A stretch of DNA of 64,000 bases from Salegentibacter flavus (GCF_900115145.1 NZ_FOVL01000008.1:1-64000), one strand, 5' to 3'; shown: positions 26,047-34,770, counted from the first letter of the stretch. The notes: generated by a model not told the origin, from the letters alone. Program-made: numbers and translations.

Positions 26047-26949
26047 CTAAAGATTTTTAGATAAAGACATAATATATTTCTTCGGGGTTGTCCCGAATTT
26101 CTTTTTAAAGGCAGCTATAAAGTGACTGGCAGTGCTGTAGCCTAGTTTCAGGCCTACTTCATTTACATTATATTCTCCGGTATCCAACAATTTTCGGGCG
26201 TATTCCATTTTATAATCAAACAGAAAACTATACACCGAAGTGCCATAAATCTGTTTAAATCCGTCTTTTAATTTCTTTAAACTCAAACCAACCTCATTAG
26301 CGAGCTCCTGCAGCGATGGCGGCTCGGCCAATTTGGAGATCACAATCTCCTTCGCGCGGCGTATCTTCAGGATATTTTCCTCGTCAATCAAAAATGGACA
26401 TTGTTCAAGATCCGGATCTTCGGTTCTGTTAAAATATAAGCTAAGCAACTCGTATGCCTTCCCTTTAAAATACAGGTTCTTTATACTTGGCGTTAAACTG
26501 AAATTTAAAAGTTGGTTAAGTACAATTGCCATAGATGGTGTAATTGGCGCATCCTTATAATATTTTTTATCCCGATTTTCTGAACTCAGGAAAGGAATAT
26601 AATCGGCTTCCTGAGAGAAAAGAGAATGGAATTTTTTAATAGAAATCACCAGGGAGATCACCCAGGAATTGGGTTCAAGATTTAGGTTTAAGGGAAGAGC
26701 CTGCTGTGGATTATAAAGCAGCAGCGAATTTTCCTCCTGAAGCGGCAACTCATACCCGCCAGCGTTAAACAAAAACCTACTGTTCCCCTTTACATTAAAA
26801 TGGAATTGGATAAAACTACTATCTATTTCGCGGACAAAATTCTGAGTTTCAGCAGAATCATTAAGGAACTTGAATATGTAAAAGCCTTCCTCTATCTGAG
26901 TACTAACTATGGTTCCTCCAGCGATATTTTTGCCGTTTGTTTTCATCAT
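26047..26949 (-). CDS. AraC-family transcriptional regulator divergent from hemA
   Basis: The 300-residue protein has a cupin-like sensing region and a carboxyl AraC double helix-turn-helix (about residues 205-298, with LQELANEVGLSLKKLKDGFKQ, GTSVYSFL and VGLKLGYSTASHFIAAFKKKFG). It is divergent from hemA across 194 bases, and AraC regulators beside hemA are common in flavobacteria. Control of the hem operon is therefore a reasonable inference. The ligand is unknown. ATG codons at 26949 and 26946 are both possible starts. Confidence 0.9.
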   Translation of the reverse strand: MMKTNGKNIAGGTIVSTQIEEGFYIFKFLNDSAETQNFVREIDSSFIQFHFNVKGNSRFLFNAGGYELPLQEENSLLLYNPQQALPLNLNLEPNSWVISLVISIKKFHSLFSQEADYIPFLSSENRDKKYYKDAPITPSMAIVLNQLLNFSLTPSIKNLYFKGKAYELLSLYFNRTEDPDLEQCPFLIDEENILKIRRAKEIVISKLAEPPSLQELANEVGLSLKKLKDGFKQIYGTSVYSFLFDYKMEYARKLLDTGEYNVNEVGLKLGYSTASHFIAAFKKKFGTTPKKYIMSLSKNL

Positions 26950-27112
26950 AAAATAATTCTTTCCTTATTCATCACCTATATAAAAGCCTTTCAAGCAATT
27001 GAAATTACTATTATTTAGGCTATTTTTCAAAGTTAGGCCGATTTTAACTGATATTTATCAGGTATCGACACATTTAGTACTTTTAGCGTTATATTTTCTT
27101 TAAGCTATGTTT

Positions 27113-27120
27113 TACTTTTG
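27113..27120 (+). promoter_or_regulatory. Promoter -7 element of the hem operon
   Basis: TACTTTTG fits TAnnTTTG and ends 23 bases before the hemA ATG. Confidence 0.6.
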
Positions 27121-27143
27121 TCCACGCAATCCTAATAACATAC

Positions 27144-28400
27144 ATGGAGAATTTTCATTTTTCTGGAGGTAAACATTTTTACACTATCGGATTAAGCTAC
27201 AAAAAAGCTGATGCCGAGATAAGGGGACATTTTAGCCTTGACGAAGAAGCCAAACAGCGACTGCTGGAACAGGCCAACGAAGAAGGAATTGAGGCTATTT
27301 TAACCACCTCTACATGTAACCGTACCGAGATTTATGGTTTTGCCCATCACCCTTTTGAACTTATCAAATTGCTTTGCGAACATACCCATGGCACCGTAGA
27401 AGAATTTGAAAAGGTTGCCTATGTGCATAAAAATAAGAGAGCAATAGCTCATATGTTCCAGGTGGGGACCGGACTGGATAGCCAGATCCTGGGCGATTTT
27501 GAGATTATAAGTCAGCTGAAGAATTCCTTTATCCAGTCTAAAAAACTTGGACTCACCAATGTTTTTCTAGAGCGTCTTGTCAACGCGGTCATACAGGCAA
27601 GCAAACGCATAAAAAATGAAACTGAGATCTCCAGCGGAGCTACCTCTGTTGCTTTTGCATCTGTTCAATATATCCTGAACAACATTGAAAATATTTCCGA
27701 AAAAAATATTTTACTCTTCGGAACCGGTAAGATTGGCCGTAACACTTGTGAAAATTTGGTTAAACACACAAAAAACCATCATATTACCCTAATCAACCGA
27801 ACAAAAGACAAAGCTGAACGCGTTGCGGGAAAATTTAATCTTATCGTTAAAGATTATGCCGATTTACAAGCCGAGATACGCAACAGCGATATTTTAATCG
27901 TGGCTACCGGCGCGCACAATCCTACCATTTCTAAAGAGCTCATCTATTCCAAAAAAGATCTGCTCATTCTTGATCTTTCAATTCCAAAAAATGTGGCCGA
28001 TGACGTGGCAGAACTCTCTAACGTGAGGCTCGTCCATCTGGATCAGCTCTCAAAGATGACCGACGCCACTCTGGAGCGACGCCAGCAGTTTATTCCCAAG
28101 GCACAGGAGATCATTATCGAAGTGGAAGCTGAATTTAACAAGTGGCTGGAAACCCGAAAATTCGCCCCTACCATCAAGGCTTTAAAGAAAAAACTGAAAA
28201 CCATGAAGGATGACGAATTGGATTTTCAACGCAGAAAAATAACCGATTTTAATGATGAACAGGCCGAAATAATAAGCAATCGCATCATTCAAAAGATTAC
28301 CAAACATTTTGCAAATCATCTAAAAAGCGATTCTGAAACCACTGATGAAAGCCTGGAACTCATCCAGAAAGTTTTTCAGTTAGAAGAGCTTCAGAAATGA
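27144..28400 (+). CDS. hemA: Glutamyl-tRNA reductase
   Basis: HemA reduces glutamyl-tRNA to glutamate-1-semialdehyde with NADPH, the first committed step of the C5 heme pathway. The active-site Cys-58 is in TTSTCNRTEIYGF, a Rossmann segment LLFGTGKIGRN is near residue 190, and a long carboxyl helical dimerisation domain follows. Length 418 is typical. Its last four bases overlap hemC. It opens a tightly packed operon hemA-C-D-E-x-F, probably controlled by the divergent AraC regulator. Confidence 0.97.
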   Translation: MENFHFSGGKHFYTIGLSYKKADAEIRGHFSLDEEAKQRLLEQANEEGIEAILTTSTCNRTEIYGFAHHPFELIKLLCEHTHGTVEEFEKVAYVHKNKRAIAHMFQVGTGLDSQILGDFEIISQLKNSFIQSKKLGLTNVFLERLVNAVIQASKRIKNETEISSGATSVAFASVQYILNNIENISEKNILLFGTGKIGRNTCENLVKHTKNHHITLINRTKDKAERVAGKFNLIVKDYADLQAEIRNSDILIVATGAHNPTISKELIYSKKDLLILDLSIPKNVADDVAELSNVRLVHLDQLSKMTDATLERRQQFIPKAQEIIIEVEAEFNKWLETRKFAPTIKALKKKLKTMKDDELDFQRRKITDFNDEQAEIISNRIIQKITKHFANHLKSDSETTDESLELIQKVFQLEELQK

Positions 28401-29308
28401 AAAAAACAATTAGAATAGGCACCCGGGACAGTGAACTTGCTCTTTGGCAGGCCAAAACTGTACAAAATGCCCTGGAAAAGTTAGGTCATGAAACCAAACT
28501 TGTTCCTGTAAAATCTACCGGAGACCTCAACCTGGATCAGCCTCTTTATGAGATGGGGATCACGGGGATTTTCACCAAAACCCTGGATGTGGCAATGATA
28601 AAAGGCGAAATAGACATTGCCGTTCATTCTATGAAAGACGTCCCTACCGCACTTCCCAAAGGAATTGTAGAAGCCGCTATCCTGAAAAGAGCAAATTCTA
28701 AAGACTTATTAATTCATAAAGGCCTTGATTTCCTGAATTCTGAAGGGACAATCGCCACTGGAAGCCTCCGCCGGAAAGCACAGTGGCTCAACAGGTATCC
28801 AAATCATCAAGTGGTTGATTTACGTGGAAACGTAAACACCCGGATGAAAAAAATAAAGGAAAACGACTGGAACGGTGCCATTTTCGCCGCAGCAGGCCTG
28901 GAACGCATCGCTTTGAAACCCGAAAACTACGTAGATCTCAACTGGATGATTCCGGCTCCCGCCCAGGGAGCAATGCTTGTAGTAGCTATGGAAAACGACG
29001 AATTTTCCAGAAAAGCCCTTGAACTGCTCAATCACCAGGAAAGCAAAATAAGTGTTCATATCGAACGTCAATTTCTCAAAACCCTGGAAGGTGGCTGTAC
29101 CGCCCCAATCGGTGCTCTTGTAACCATAGAAAAAAATATTGTGTATTTTAAAGGCGCGCTTTTCAGTCTTGATGGTAAACAAAAAATTGAAGTTGAAAAA
29201 ACCACACGAATTGACGAAATTCAGGGTTTTGGAACCAGCTGTGCCCGTGAAGTGTTGAATAAAGGTGGGAAAGAATTGATGACTGAGATAAGAAAGGTCT
29301 TAAAATAA
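28397..29308 (+). CDS. hemC: Hydroxymethylbilane synthase (porphobilinogen deaminase)
   Basis: HemC polymerises four porphobilinogens into hydroxymethylbilane. The protein begins IRIGTRDSELALWQAK and has the arginine-rich TGSLRRKAQWL and the dipyrromethane cofactor Cys-234 in LEGGCTAPIGA. Length 303 is normal. It overlaps hemA by four bases and shares one base with the hemD start (TAATG). Confidence 0.97.
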   Translation: MKKTIRIGTRDSELALWQAKTVQNALEKLGHETKLVPVKSTGDLNLDQPLYEMGITGIFTKTLDVAMIKGEIDIAVHSMKDVPTALPKGIVEAAILKRANSKDLLIHKGLDFLNSEGTIATGSLRRKAQWLNRYPNHQVVDLRGNVNTRMKKIKENDWNGAIFAAAGLERIALKPENYVDLNWMIPAPAQGAMLVVAMENDEFSRKALELLNHQESKISVHIERQFLKTLEGGCTAPIGALVTIEKNIVYFKGALFSLDGKQKIEVEKTTRIDEIQGFGTSCAREVLNKGGKELMTEIRKVLK

Positions 29309-29967
29309 TGACGGTCCTTTCTACTAAAAAACTCAGCTTAAGCCAGAAAAATCTTTTTCTGAATACCGGGCTGAGCCTTGTAGAATACGATGCCATTAAT
29401 ATTGAATTCCTGGACTTTGAATTTCCAGAAAAAGAGATCAAAAATGCCATCATAACCAGCAGGAGCAGCGCAAAAGCTATTATTGAAAGACAGTTAAAAA
29501 TTCAGAATTGCTTTTGTGTAGGAGAAAAAACTGCCGGTTTTTTAAAAAAACATAACTTTAATATTCGCGAAGTTTCAGATTACGGAAGCGATCTTGCTAA
29601 AATTATAACTGAAAAATACCGGGAAGATAATTTTACCTTTTTCTGCGGAAACCTTCGTAGGGAAGAATTACCTTCAGTATTAAAAGAAGAAGGCATAGAA
29701 TTTCAGGAGGTGGAGGTTTATAAAACAAGTTTAAACAAACAAAGCTTTCCGCAGGAATTTGATGGGATCATGTTTTACAGCCCCAGTGGCGTAAAGAGTT
29801 TTGCCTCTGAAAATAAAATAAAGGAGAGCACCGCCTTTTGTATAGGTAAGACCACCGCAAAAGAAGCTGAAAAACACACTGAAAATATTATAATTGCCAC
29901 CAAACCCAGCATCGAAAACCTGATCGTAACTGTGGTGAAGCATTATACACAAAAGAACTTAAAATGA
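29308..29967 (+). CDS. hemD: Uroporphyrinogen-III synthase
   Basis: HemD closes and inverts the D ring of hydroxymethylbilane to give uroporphyrinogen III. The family is poorly conserved; the visible signs are the two-domain alternating fold, the TSRSSAKAI-type segment (about residue 50), [10 protein letters not shown] (about 154) and [11 protein letters not shown] near the end. Its place between hemC and hemE, with 1-bp and 4-bp overlaps, makes the assignment secure. Confidence 0.92.
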   Translation: MTVLSTKKLSLSQKNLFLNTGLSLVEYDAINIEFLDFEFPEKEIKNAIITSRSSAKAIIERQLKIQNCFCVGEKTAGFLKKHNFNIREVSDYGSDLAKIITEKYREDNFTFFCGNLRREELPSVLKEEGIEFQEVEVYKTSLNKQSFPQEFDGIMFYSPSGVKSFASENKIKESTAFCIGKTTAKEAEKHTENIIIATKPSIENLIVTVVKHYTQKNLK

Positions 29968-30986
29968 TAAAAAACGACCTATTTTTAAGAGCCTTAAAAG
30001 GAGAGAGCGTAGAACGTCCACCGGTTTGGATGATGAGACAGGCAGGGCGTTACCTGCCAGATTTTATGAAGCTGAAGGAGAAATACGATTTCTTTACCCG
30101 CTGTCGCACCCCCGAACTGGCTACAGAGATTACTGTAATGCCGATAAAACAGGTGGGTACCGATGCCGCTATCCTTTTTAGTGACATTCTGGTTATTCCG
30201 CAGGCGATGAACATTGAAGTGGAAATGAAACCGGGTGTTGGTCCCTGGCTCCCTCATCCTATAAGAACGCAGGAAGATGTAGATCGCGTGATTGTTCCGG
30301 ATATCGATGAAACTCTGGGATACGTAATGGAAGCGATAAAAATGACCAAAAAGGAACTTAATGATGAGGTTCCGCTTATTGGTTTTGCAGGTTCTCCCTG
30401 GACTATCTTATGCTACGCGGTACAGGGACAGGGCTCTAAAAACTTTGATATCGCCAAGAAATTTTGCTTTAGCAATCCCGTTGCGGCGCATCAACTACTT
30501 CAAAAAATAACCGATACTACTATCGCCTATCTCAAAGCCAAAGTTGCGGCCGGTGTTGATGCAGTTCAGGTTTTCGATTCCTGGGGCGGGATGCTTAGTC
30601 CCAACGATTACGATGAATTTTCCTGGAAATATATTCAGCAAATCATAGATGCTTTAAAAGATGAGATCCCGGTGATCGCCTTCGGAAAAGGTTGCTGGTT
30701 TGCACTACATACTATGGCGAGATCCGGCGCTTCTGCTATTGGCGTTGATTGGACCTGCAGCCCTAAAAACGCAAGATATTTAACCGGCGGGCAGATTACC
30801 CTACAAGGTAATTTTGATCCATCCAGACTATATTCGCCTCCGGCAGAGATCAAAAGGATGGTGCACCAGATGATCGATGAATTTGGTAAAGATCGTTATA
30901 TCGCGAACCTGGGACACGGCATCTTACCCGATATCCCTGTGGAAAATGCCATCGCCTTTGTTGAAGCAGTGAAAGAATATAAATAA
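29964..30986 (+). CDS. hemE: Uroporphyrinogen decarboxylase
   Basis: HemE removes four acetate carboxyls from uroporphyrinogen III. The 340-residue protein has the amino-terminal signature [15 protein letters not shown], the conserved [10 protein letters not shown] segment, GFAGSPWTI and the [11 protein letters not shown] motif. It overlaps hemD by four bases and is followed after four bases by a small unknown gene. Confidence 0.97.
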   Translation: MIKNDLFLRALKGESVERPPVWMMRQAGRYLPDFMKLKEKYDFFTRCRTPELATEITVMPIKQVGTDAAILFSDILVIPQAMNIEVEMKPGVGPWLPHPIRTQEDVDRVIVPDIDETLGYVMEAIKMTKKELNDEVPLIGFAGSPWTILCYAVQGQGSKNFDIAKKFCFSNPVAAHQLLQKITDTTIAYLKAKVAAGVDAVQVFDSWGGMLSPNDYDEFSWKYIQQIIDALKDEIPVIAFGKGCWFALHTMARSGASAIGVDWTCSPKNARYLTGGQITLQGNFDPSRLYSPPAEIKRMVHQMIDEFGKDRYIANLGHGILPDIPVENAIAFVEAVKEYK

Positions 30987-30990
30987 CAGG

Positions 30991-31485
30991 ATGGCGATCT
31001 GGGGACGATTAATGAATATGGGGCCACAAGAAGTTTTTCAACTTTTTAAGGTCTCTATCAGGCAGCCCCGTTTTATTATTCCAACAATAAAGGCCACCAG
31101 GCAAAGTATTGAGATTTGTGATGAACTTTATGGAGATGACCATCACGAAAATAATCGTACTAACGCCTTCAGGCACGCGCTTTGGAATTATTTGATCTGT
31201 GAGAAATGTTATAAAGTTTCTGGTTCTGTTGAAAGATCGATAGAATGGAGCAAAAAGATAACCGATTTGCACGAGGAACTCGCACCGAATGATAAACCCG
31301 CCAAATTGATGGACTTGCATAATAATCGAATAGGTCGCAAGCTCTTTAAAAAGAATTATTCCGAAGAAAATCTGGCTATTATCACGCTTTTAAAAGAGGA
31401 AATGAAAAAGGCCATAAAGGTGAGCAAAACAGAGGAGATAAACGCCCATCAGAATCAGCTGGTTTATATCGAAGATCGAAAATGA
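30991..31485 (+). CDS. Small protein of unknown function inside the heme operon (DUF6973-like)
   Basis: The 164-residue cytosolic protein lacks a signal or membrane segment. It has the motif NNRTNAFRHALWN (about residues 54-66) and the later MDLHNNRIGRKLF, with His and Asp/Asn residues that could bind metal. It resembles proteins annotated with DUF6973, but that is from memory of the motif. It lies four bases after hemE and overlaps hemF by four bases, so it is a true operon member, possibly connected with porphyrin handling. Confidence 0.75.
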   Translation: MAIWGRLMNMGPQEVFQLFKVSIRQPRFIIPTIKATRQSIEICDELYGDDHHENNRTNAFRHALWNYLICEKCYKVSGSVERSIEWSKKITDLHEELAPNDKPAKLMDLHNNRIGRKLFKKNYSEENLAIITLLKEEMKKAIKVSKTEEINAHQNQLVYIEDRK

Positions 31486-32384
31486 GAGAACAATTTTACG
31501 CATATATAGAGGAATTACAGGACAGAATAACTGCCAAACTCGAGGAGATCGATGGAGCGGCGAAATTCCAGCAAGATCTATGGGAGCGCCCCGAAGGTGG
31601 TGGTGGCAGAACCCGAGTGATTGAAAACGGAAATGTATTTGAAAAAGGCGGAGTGAATATCTCGGCAGTACACGGACCTTTGCCCCCGGCGATGCAACAA
31701 TATTTTAAGGTAGGTGATGTAGATTTTTTCGCCTGTGGCCTCAGCCTGGTACTTCACCCTAAAAGCCCTATGGTTCCTACGGTTCATGCTAACTGGCGCT
31801 ATTTCGAGATGTATGACAAATCGGGAAAAGTGATAGACCAATGGTTTGGCGGTGGACAGGACCTAACTCCCTATTACCTGTTCGAGGAAGATGCTATTCA
31901 TTTTCATAAGATCTCGAAGCAAGCCTGCGACAAGCACAATCCTGAATTCTATCCTGAATACAAGAAAAAGTGTGATGAATATTTCTGGAATTCTCATCGG
32001 GACGAAGCCCGGGGCGTCGGCGGATTGTTTTTCGATTATTTAAAGGCTTCCGAAGAAATGAGCATCGAGGCCTGGTATGATTTCGTGACCGAAGTGGGCG
32101 ATAGTTTTCTCGAAGCTTACGTACCAATTGTGGAAAAAAGAAAAAATTTAAGCTATACCGAAGCTCAGAGAAACTGGCAGGAGATCAGGCGTGGGCGGTA
32201 CGCAGAATTTAATCTGGTACACGACAAGGGCACACTTTTCGGCTTGAAGACAAATGGCAGGATAGAGAGTATTTTGATGAGCCTTCCTCCGCACGTGCAA
32301 TGGGTTTACGACCATCATCCTGAGCAAGGCAGTGAAGAGGAGAGATTGTTGAAGGTTTTGGAAAAGCCACGGGAGTGGGTATAA
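31482..32384 (+). CDS. hemF: Oxygen-dependent coproporphyrinogen III oxidase
   Basis: HemF converts coproporphyrinogen III to protoporphyrinogen IX using oxygen. Signature segments are GGGGRTRVIENG, HPKSPMVPTVHANWRYFE, the catalytic WFGGGQDLTPYYL, and EIRRGRYAEFNLVHDKGT. Length 300 is normal. It ends the compact run of overlapping genes; the next 496 bases hold a repeat cluster and then a transposase gene. Confidence 0.96.
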   Translation: MREQFYAYIEELQDRITAKLEEIDGAAKFQQDLWERPEGGGGRTRVIENGNVFEKGGVNISAVHGPLPPAMQQYFKVGDVDFFACGLSLVLHPKSPMVPTVHANWRYFEMYDKSGKVIDQWFGGGQDLTPYYLFEEDAIHFHKISKQACDKHNPEFYPEYKKKCDEYFWNSHRDEARGVGGLFFDYLKASEEMSIEAWYDFVTEVGDSFLEAYVPIVEKRKNLSYTEAQRNWQEIRRGRYAEFNLVHDKGTLFGLKTNGRIESILMSLPPHVQWVYDHHPEQGSEEERLLKVLEKPREWV

Positions 32385-32390
32385 AATGCC

Positions 32391-32403
32391 GCTCCTATGG
32401 AGC
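32391..32403. repeat. REP hairpin A, unit 1
   Basis: GCTCC-TAT-GGAGC, preceded by C and followed by TC; the equivalent hairpin is at 32665. Confidence 0.85.
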
Positions 32404-32441
32404 TCTTCTTACAAAACAGGATACATTTTTATAAGTATGTC

Positions 32442-32454
32442 GTCTCTACGAGGC
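32442..32454. repeat. REP hairpin B, unit 1
   Basis: GTCTC-TAC-GAGGC, with one G-U pair in RNA; the equivalent in unit 2 is GCCTC-TAC-GAGGC. Confidence 0.8.
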
Positions 32455-32504
32455 TAACATGTTCTAAATAATTTTAAACATTCTGATTAAAGGAAATTCC
32501 AAAA

Positions 32505-32518
32505 GCTCCGTTAGGAGC
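32505..32518. repeat. REP hairpin C, unit 1
   Basis: GCTCC-GTTA-GGAGC within AGCTCCGTTAGGAGCG, which is the near-exact reverse complement of the hairpin A region. Confidence 0.85.
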
Positions 32519-32558
32519 GAAATATTTATAGAACATATGAAGATATACGTTCCATTGA

Positions 32559-32571
32559 GCCTCAGAGAGGC
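32559..32571. repeat. REP hairpin D, unit 1
   Basis: GCCTC-AGA-GAGGC, followed by GGCATAGATTATTCG, which recurs exactly after hairpin D of unit 2. Confidence 0.85.
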
Positions 32572-32664
32572 GGCATAGATTATTCGCTGGATAATTGGGA
32601 ATTTCAGAATGATCCACACCTATGAACAAAATATATAACCAATTTGTTTTGGTGGTGATGTGTC

Positions 32665-32677
32665 GCTCCTCTGGAGC
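32665..32677. repeat. REP hairpin A, unit 2
   Basis: GCTCC-TCT-GGAGC. Confidence 0.85.
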
Positions 32678-32714
32678 TCATTACACACAATGAAACACAA
32701 TCTATAAATATATC

Positions 32715-32727
32715 GCCTCTACGAGGC
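32715..32727. repeat. REP hairpin B, unit 2
   Basis: GCCTC-TAC-GAGGC. Confidence 0.85.
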
Positions 32728-32777
32728 TGAAAAATTATAATTTATATTAAATATTCTAATTGAAGGCAATTCCGCAA

Positions 32778-32791
32778 GCTCCAGTAGGAGC
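32778..32791. repeat. REP hairpin C, unit 2
   Basis: GCTCC-AGTA-GGAGC. Confidence 0.85.
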
Positions 32792-32830
32792 GACATATTT
32801 ATAGAAAATTAGCGTTACGGGCTAGGGAGA

Positions 32831-32843
32831 GCCTCAGAGAGGC
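32831..32843. repeat. REP hairpin D, unit 2
   Basis: GCCTC-AGA-GAGGC, followed by the conserved GGCATAGATTATTCG and, 37 bases after the hairpin, by the transposase ATG. Confidence 0.85.
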
Positions 32844-32880
32844 GGCATAGATTATTCGTAGGATATTTGTAAATTTAAAA

Positions 32881-33342
32881 ATGGCCAATACCTATACACA
32901 AATATATATTCATTACGTTTTTGCCGTTAAGGGACGACAAAACCTGATTTCCAAAAAATGGAAGGACGAACTATATAAATACATTACCGGTATCGTAACC
33001 AATGAAGGCCAGAAATTAATTGCTATAAACGGGATGCCGGACCATTTACATATCCTTCTGGGAATAAAACCTAATAAAAATATCTCAGATCTTATTCGTG
33101 ATATAAAAACCAATTCGTCTCGATTTATAAATACCAGAAATTGGATTGCGGGAAAATTTGAGTGGCAAAAAGGCTTCGGTGCTTTTTCTTGCGGACATTC
33201 ACAATTAGACACGGTGATACATTACATTCAGGAGCAGGAAAGTCATCACAAAAAATTAAATTTCAGGGAAGAATATCTGAAATTTTTGAACACATATAAT
33301 ATAGAATATAATTCCGATTATCTTTTTGAAGAGATCGAATAA
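32881..33342 (+). CDS. Y1 (HUH) transposase, RAYT-like / IS200-IS605 family
   Basis: The 153-residue protein is a single-strand DNA transposase of the Y1 class. The HUH metal motif is HLH in GMPDHLHILLG (His-55, His-57), and the catalytic tyrosine is probably Tyr-115 in TVIHYIQEQE. It lacks a TnpB partner and is preceded by two units of REP-like hairpins, so it resembles a REP-associated tyrosine transposase more than a classic IS200. It lies inside the heme operon, 496 bases after hemF and 20 bases before hemB, and is probably expressed by read-through. The frame is intact. Confidence 0.9.
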   Translation: MANTYTQIYIHYVFAVKGRQNLISKKWKDELYKYITGIVTNEGQKLIAINGMPDHLHILLGIKPNKNISDLIRDIKTNSSRFINTRNWIAGKFEWQKGFGAFSCGHSQLDTVIHYIQEQESHHKKLNFREEYLKFLNTYNIEYNSDYLFEEIE

Positions 33343-33362
33343 AATCAGAAAAAAACAAAAAA

Positions 33363-34352
33363 ATGTATCCACTAAGTAGAAATAGAAGACTAAGAACTAA
33401 TGAGGCAGTAAGAAGCCTTGTTAGAGAAACTGCCATCACTCCAGATGATTTTATCGTTCCGCTTTTCGTGGTAGAAGGAAAAAACATAAAAGAAGAGATC
33501 GCCTCTATGCCGGGTTATTACAGGATGAGCCTGGATCTTTTAAAGAAGGAAGTAAAAGAGGTGTGGAATTTAGGTTTGAAATCAGTTTTGCTTTTCGTTA
33601 AGGTTCCGGAAAACCTTAAAGATAATGCAGGTACCGAGGCTTTAAATTCAGAAGGTTTAATGCAACGCGCCATTAAAACGGTAAAAGAAGCAGTTCCCGA
33701 AATGCTGGTAATGACTGATCTCGCGCTGGATCCCTACTCTGCTTATGGTCACGACGGAATAGTTGCTGAAGGAAAGATCATCAATGACGACACCACTGCT
33801 GTTTTAGCTGAAATGGGACTTTCCCACGCCAAAGCCGGTGCCGATATTCTGGCCCCCAGCGATATGATGGACGGACGCATTTTTGAGATCAGAAGTCTAC
33901 TGGAAGACGAAGGTTTTCACGATACCGGGATTATGAGTTACAGCGCAAAATATGCTTCTGCTTTTTACGGACCTTTCCGTGATGCTTTGGATTCAGCTCC
34001 TGTTGATGCCGAGAACATTCCGAAAAATAAGAAAACCTACCAAATGGATCCGGGCAACCGCGATGAAGCCATCCGTGAAACCCTGATGGACATAGAGGAA
34101 GGCGCCGATATCGTTATGGTAAAACCCGGTCTCTGTTATCTTGACATAGTGCGTGACATTAAAAACGCGGTGAACGTGCCAGTGGCGGTTTATCAGGTTA
34201 GCGGGGAATATGCGATGATAAAAGCCGCCTCAGAGAAGGGCTGGCTGGATCACGATGCCGTGGTACTGGAACAGCTAACCGCTATTAAACGCGCGGGAGC
34301 AAATATGATTGCCAGTTATTTTGCAAAAGAAGCCGTTAAGCTTATCTCTTAG
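33363..34352 (+). CDS. hemB: Delta-aminolevulinic acid dehydratase (porphobilinogen synthase)
   Basis: HemB condenses two 5-aminolevulinates into porphobilinogen. The 329-residue protein has VMVKPGLCYLDIV with the Schiff-base lysine. The metal loop reads DLALDPYSAYGHDG, with Asp and Ala instead of the three cysteines of the zinc type, so it is a magnesium-type enzyme. It is separated from the rest of the hem operon by the REP/transposase module but is on the same strand with no visible promoter of its own. Confidence 0.96.
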   Translation: MYPLSRNRRLRTNEAVRSLVRETAITPDDFIVPLFVVEGKNIKEEIASMPGYYRMSLDLLKKEVKEVWNLGLKSVLLFVKVPENLKDNAGTEALNSEGLMQRAIKTVKEAVPEMLVMTDLALDPYSAYGHDGIVAEGKIINDDTTAVLAEMGLSHAKAGADILAPSDMMDGRIFEIRSLLEDEGFHDTGIMSYSAKYASAFYGPFRDALDSAPVDAENIPKNKKTYQMDPGNRDEAIRETLMDIEEGADIVMVKPGLCYLDIVRDIKNAVNVPVAVYQVSGEYAMIKAASEKGWLDHDAVVLEQLTAIKRAGANMIASYFAKEAVKLIS

Positions 34353-34401
34353 GCCCATAATTTGATAATTAAATTGTTTAAAAAGCAACCTGCTTTTTAC
34401 A

Positions 34402-34409
34402 TACTTTTG
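34402..34409 (+). promoter_or_regulatory. Promoter -7 element abutting the start of the His-tailed protein
   Basis: TACTTTTG fits TAnnTTTG and ends four bases before the ATG at 34414, suggesting a leaderless message. Confidence 0.6.
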
Positions 34410-34413
34410 AGAG

Positions 34414-34770
34414 ATGAAAAAGTTTCGAAATAAAGGCTTAATTGCATTTATTATGCTGAGTTTGCTGTTGCTATATGGACAGCAGGCTTTTGCTTTTTCA
34501 TTACCTCAGTTTACCGAGGATTCTGATCAAGAATTCAATTTTCAAACTAAATCTGCTGCTTTAGTAATTTTCTTTCAGGAAAATACTTATGGTCAGACAA
34601 GTGAATATTCCGAAAATTTTTCAGAATATATCTTTGGAACAGGCTCTCTGGCCGTGACCGGGAATTTTCATTTCAGGAATGCACACAGCTTAAAAAACGC
34701 TACAAAATACCTTCAGGATCATAAACACGACCTGAAGCACAAGATCTTCCCATTCCATTTTTTCTGGTGA
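34414..34770 (+). CDS. Small secreted protein with histidine-rich tail, unknown
   Basis: I do not recognise the family. The 118-residue protein has a clear signal peptide (about residues 1-28, ending QQAFAF). The last 37 residues contain six histidines (NFHFRNAHS, DHKHDLKHK, PFHFFW) and the protein ends in Trp. A metal- or heme-binding role is conceivable because it follows hemB, but it has its own promoter box and no direct support. Its base composition is like its neighbours. Confidence 0.6.
   Translation: MKKFRNKGLIAFIMLSLLLLYGQQAFAFSLPQFTEDSDQEFNFQTKSAALVIFFQENTYGQTSEYSENFSEYIFGTGSLAVTGNFHFRNAHSLKNATKYLQDHKHDLKHKIFPFHFFW

Larger units (their letters stand above)
32385..32880. repeat. REP-like repeat cluster, two 273-bp units, between hemF and the Y1 transposase
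   Basis: No gene is present. Eight short hairpins lie in two tandem copies of a four-hairpin unit (A-B-C-D). The offsets between equivalent hairpins are 274, 273, 273 and 272 bases. Hairpin A (GCTCC..GGAGC) is the inverted partner of C, and B (GCCTC..GAGGC) is the inverted partner of D. The second unit ends 37 bases before the transposase ATG. This is the arrangement expected of REP elements mobilised by a REP-associated tyrosine transposase. Confidence 0.85.

Noticed and set aside
26800-27018. Plus-strand frame upstream of hemA
   Set aside because: It overlaps the AraC gene on the other strand, has no motif and precedes the hemA promoter box.
32385-32880. CRISPR array
   Set aside because: The repeats are short hairpins in a two-unit tandem with inverted partners and irregular spacing, not uniform direct repeats with spacers, and no cas genes are present.
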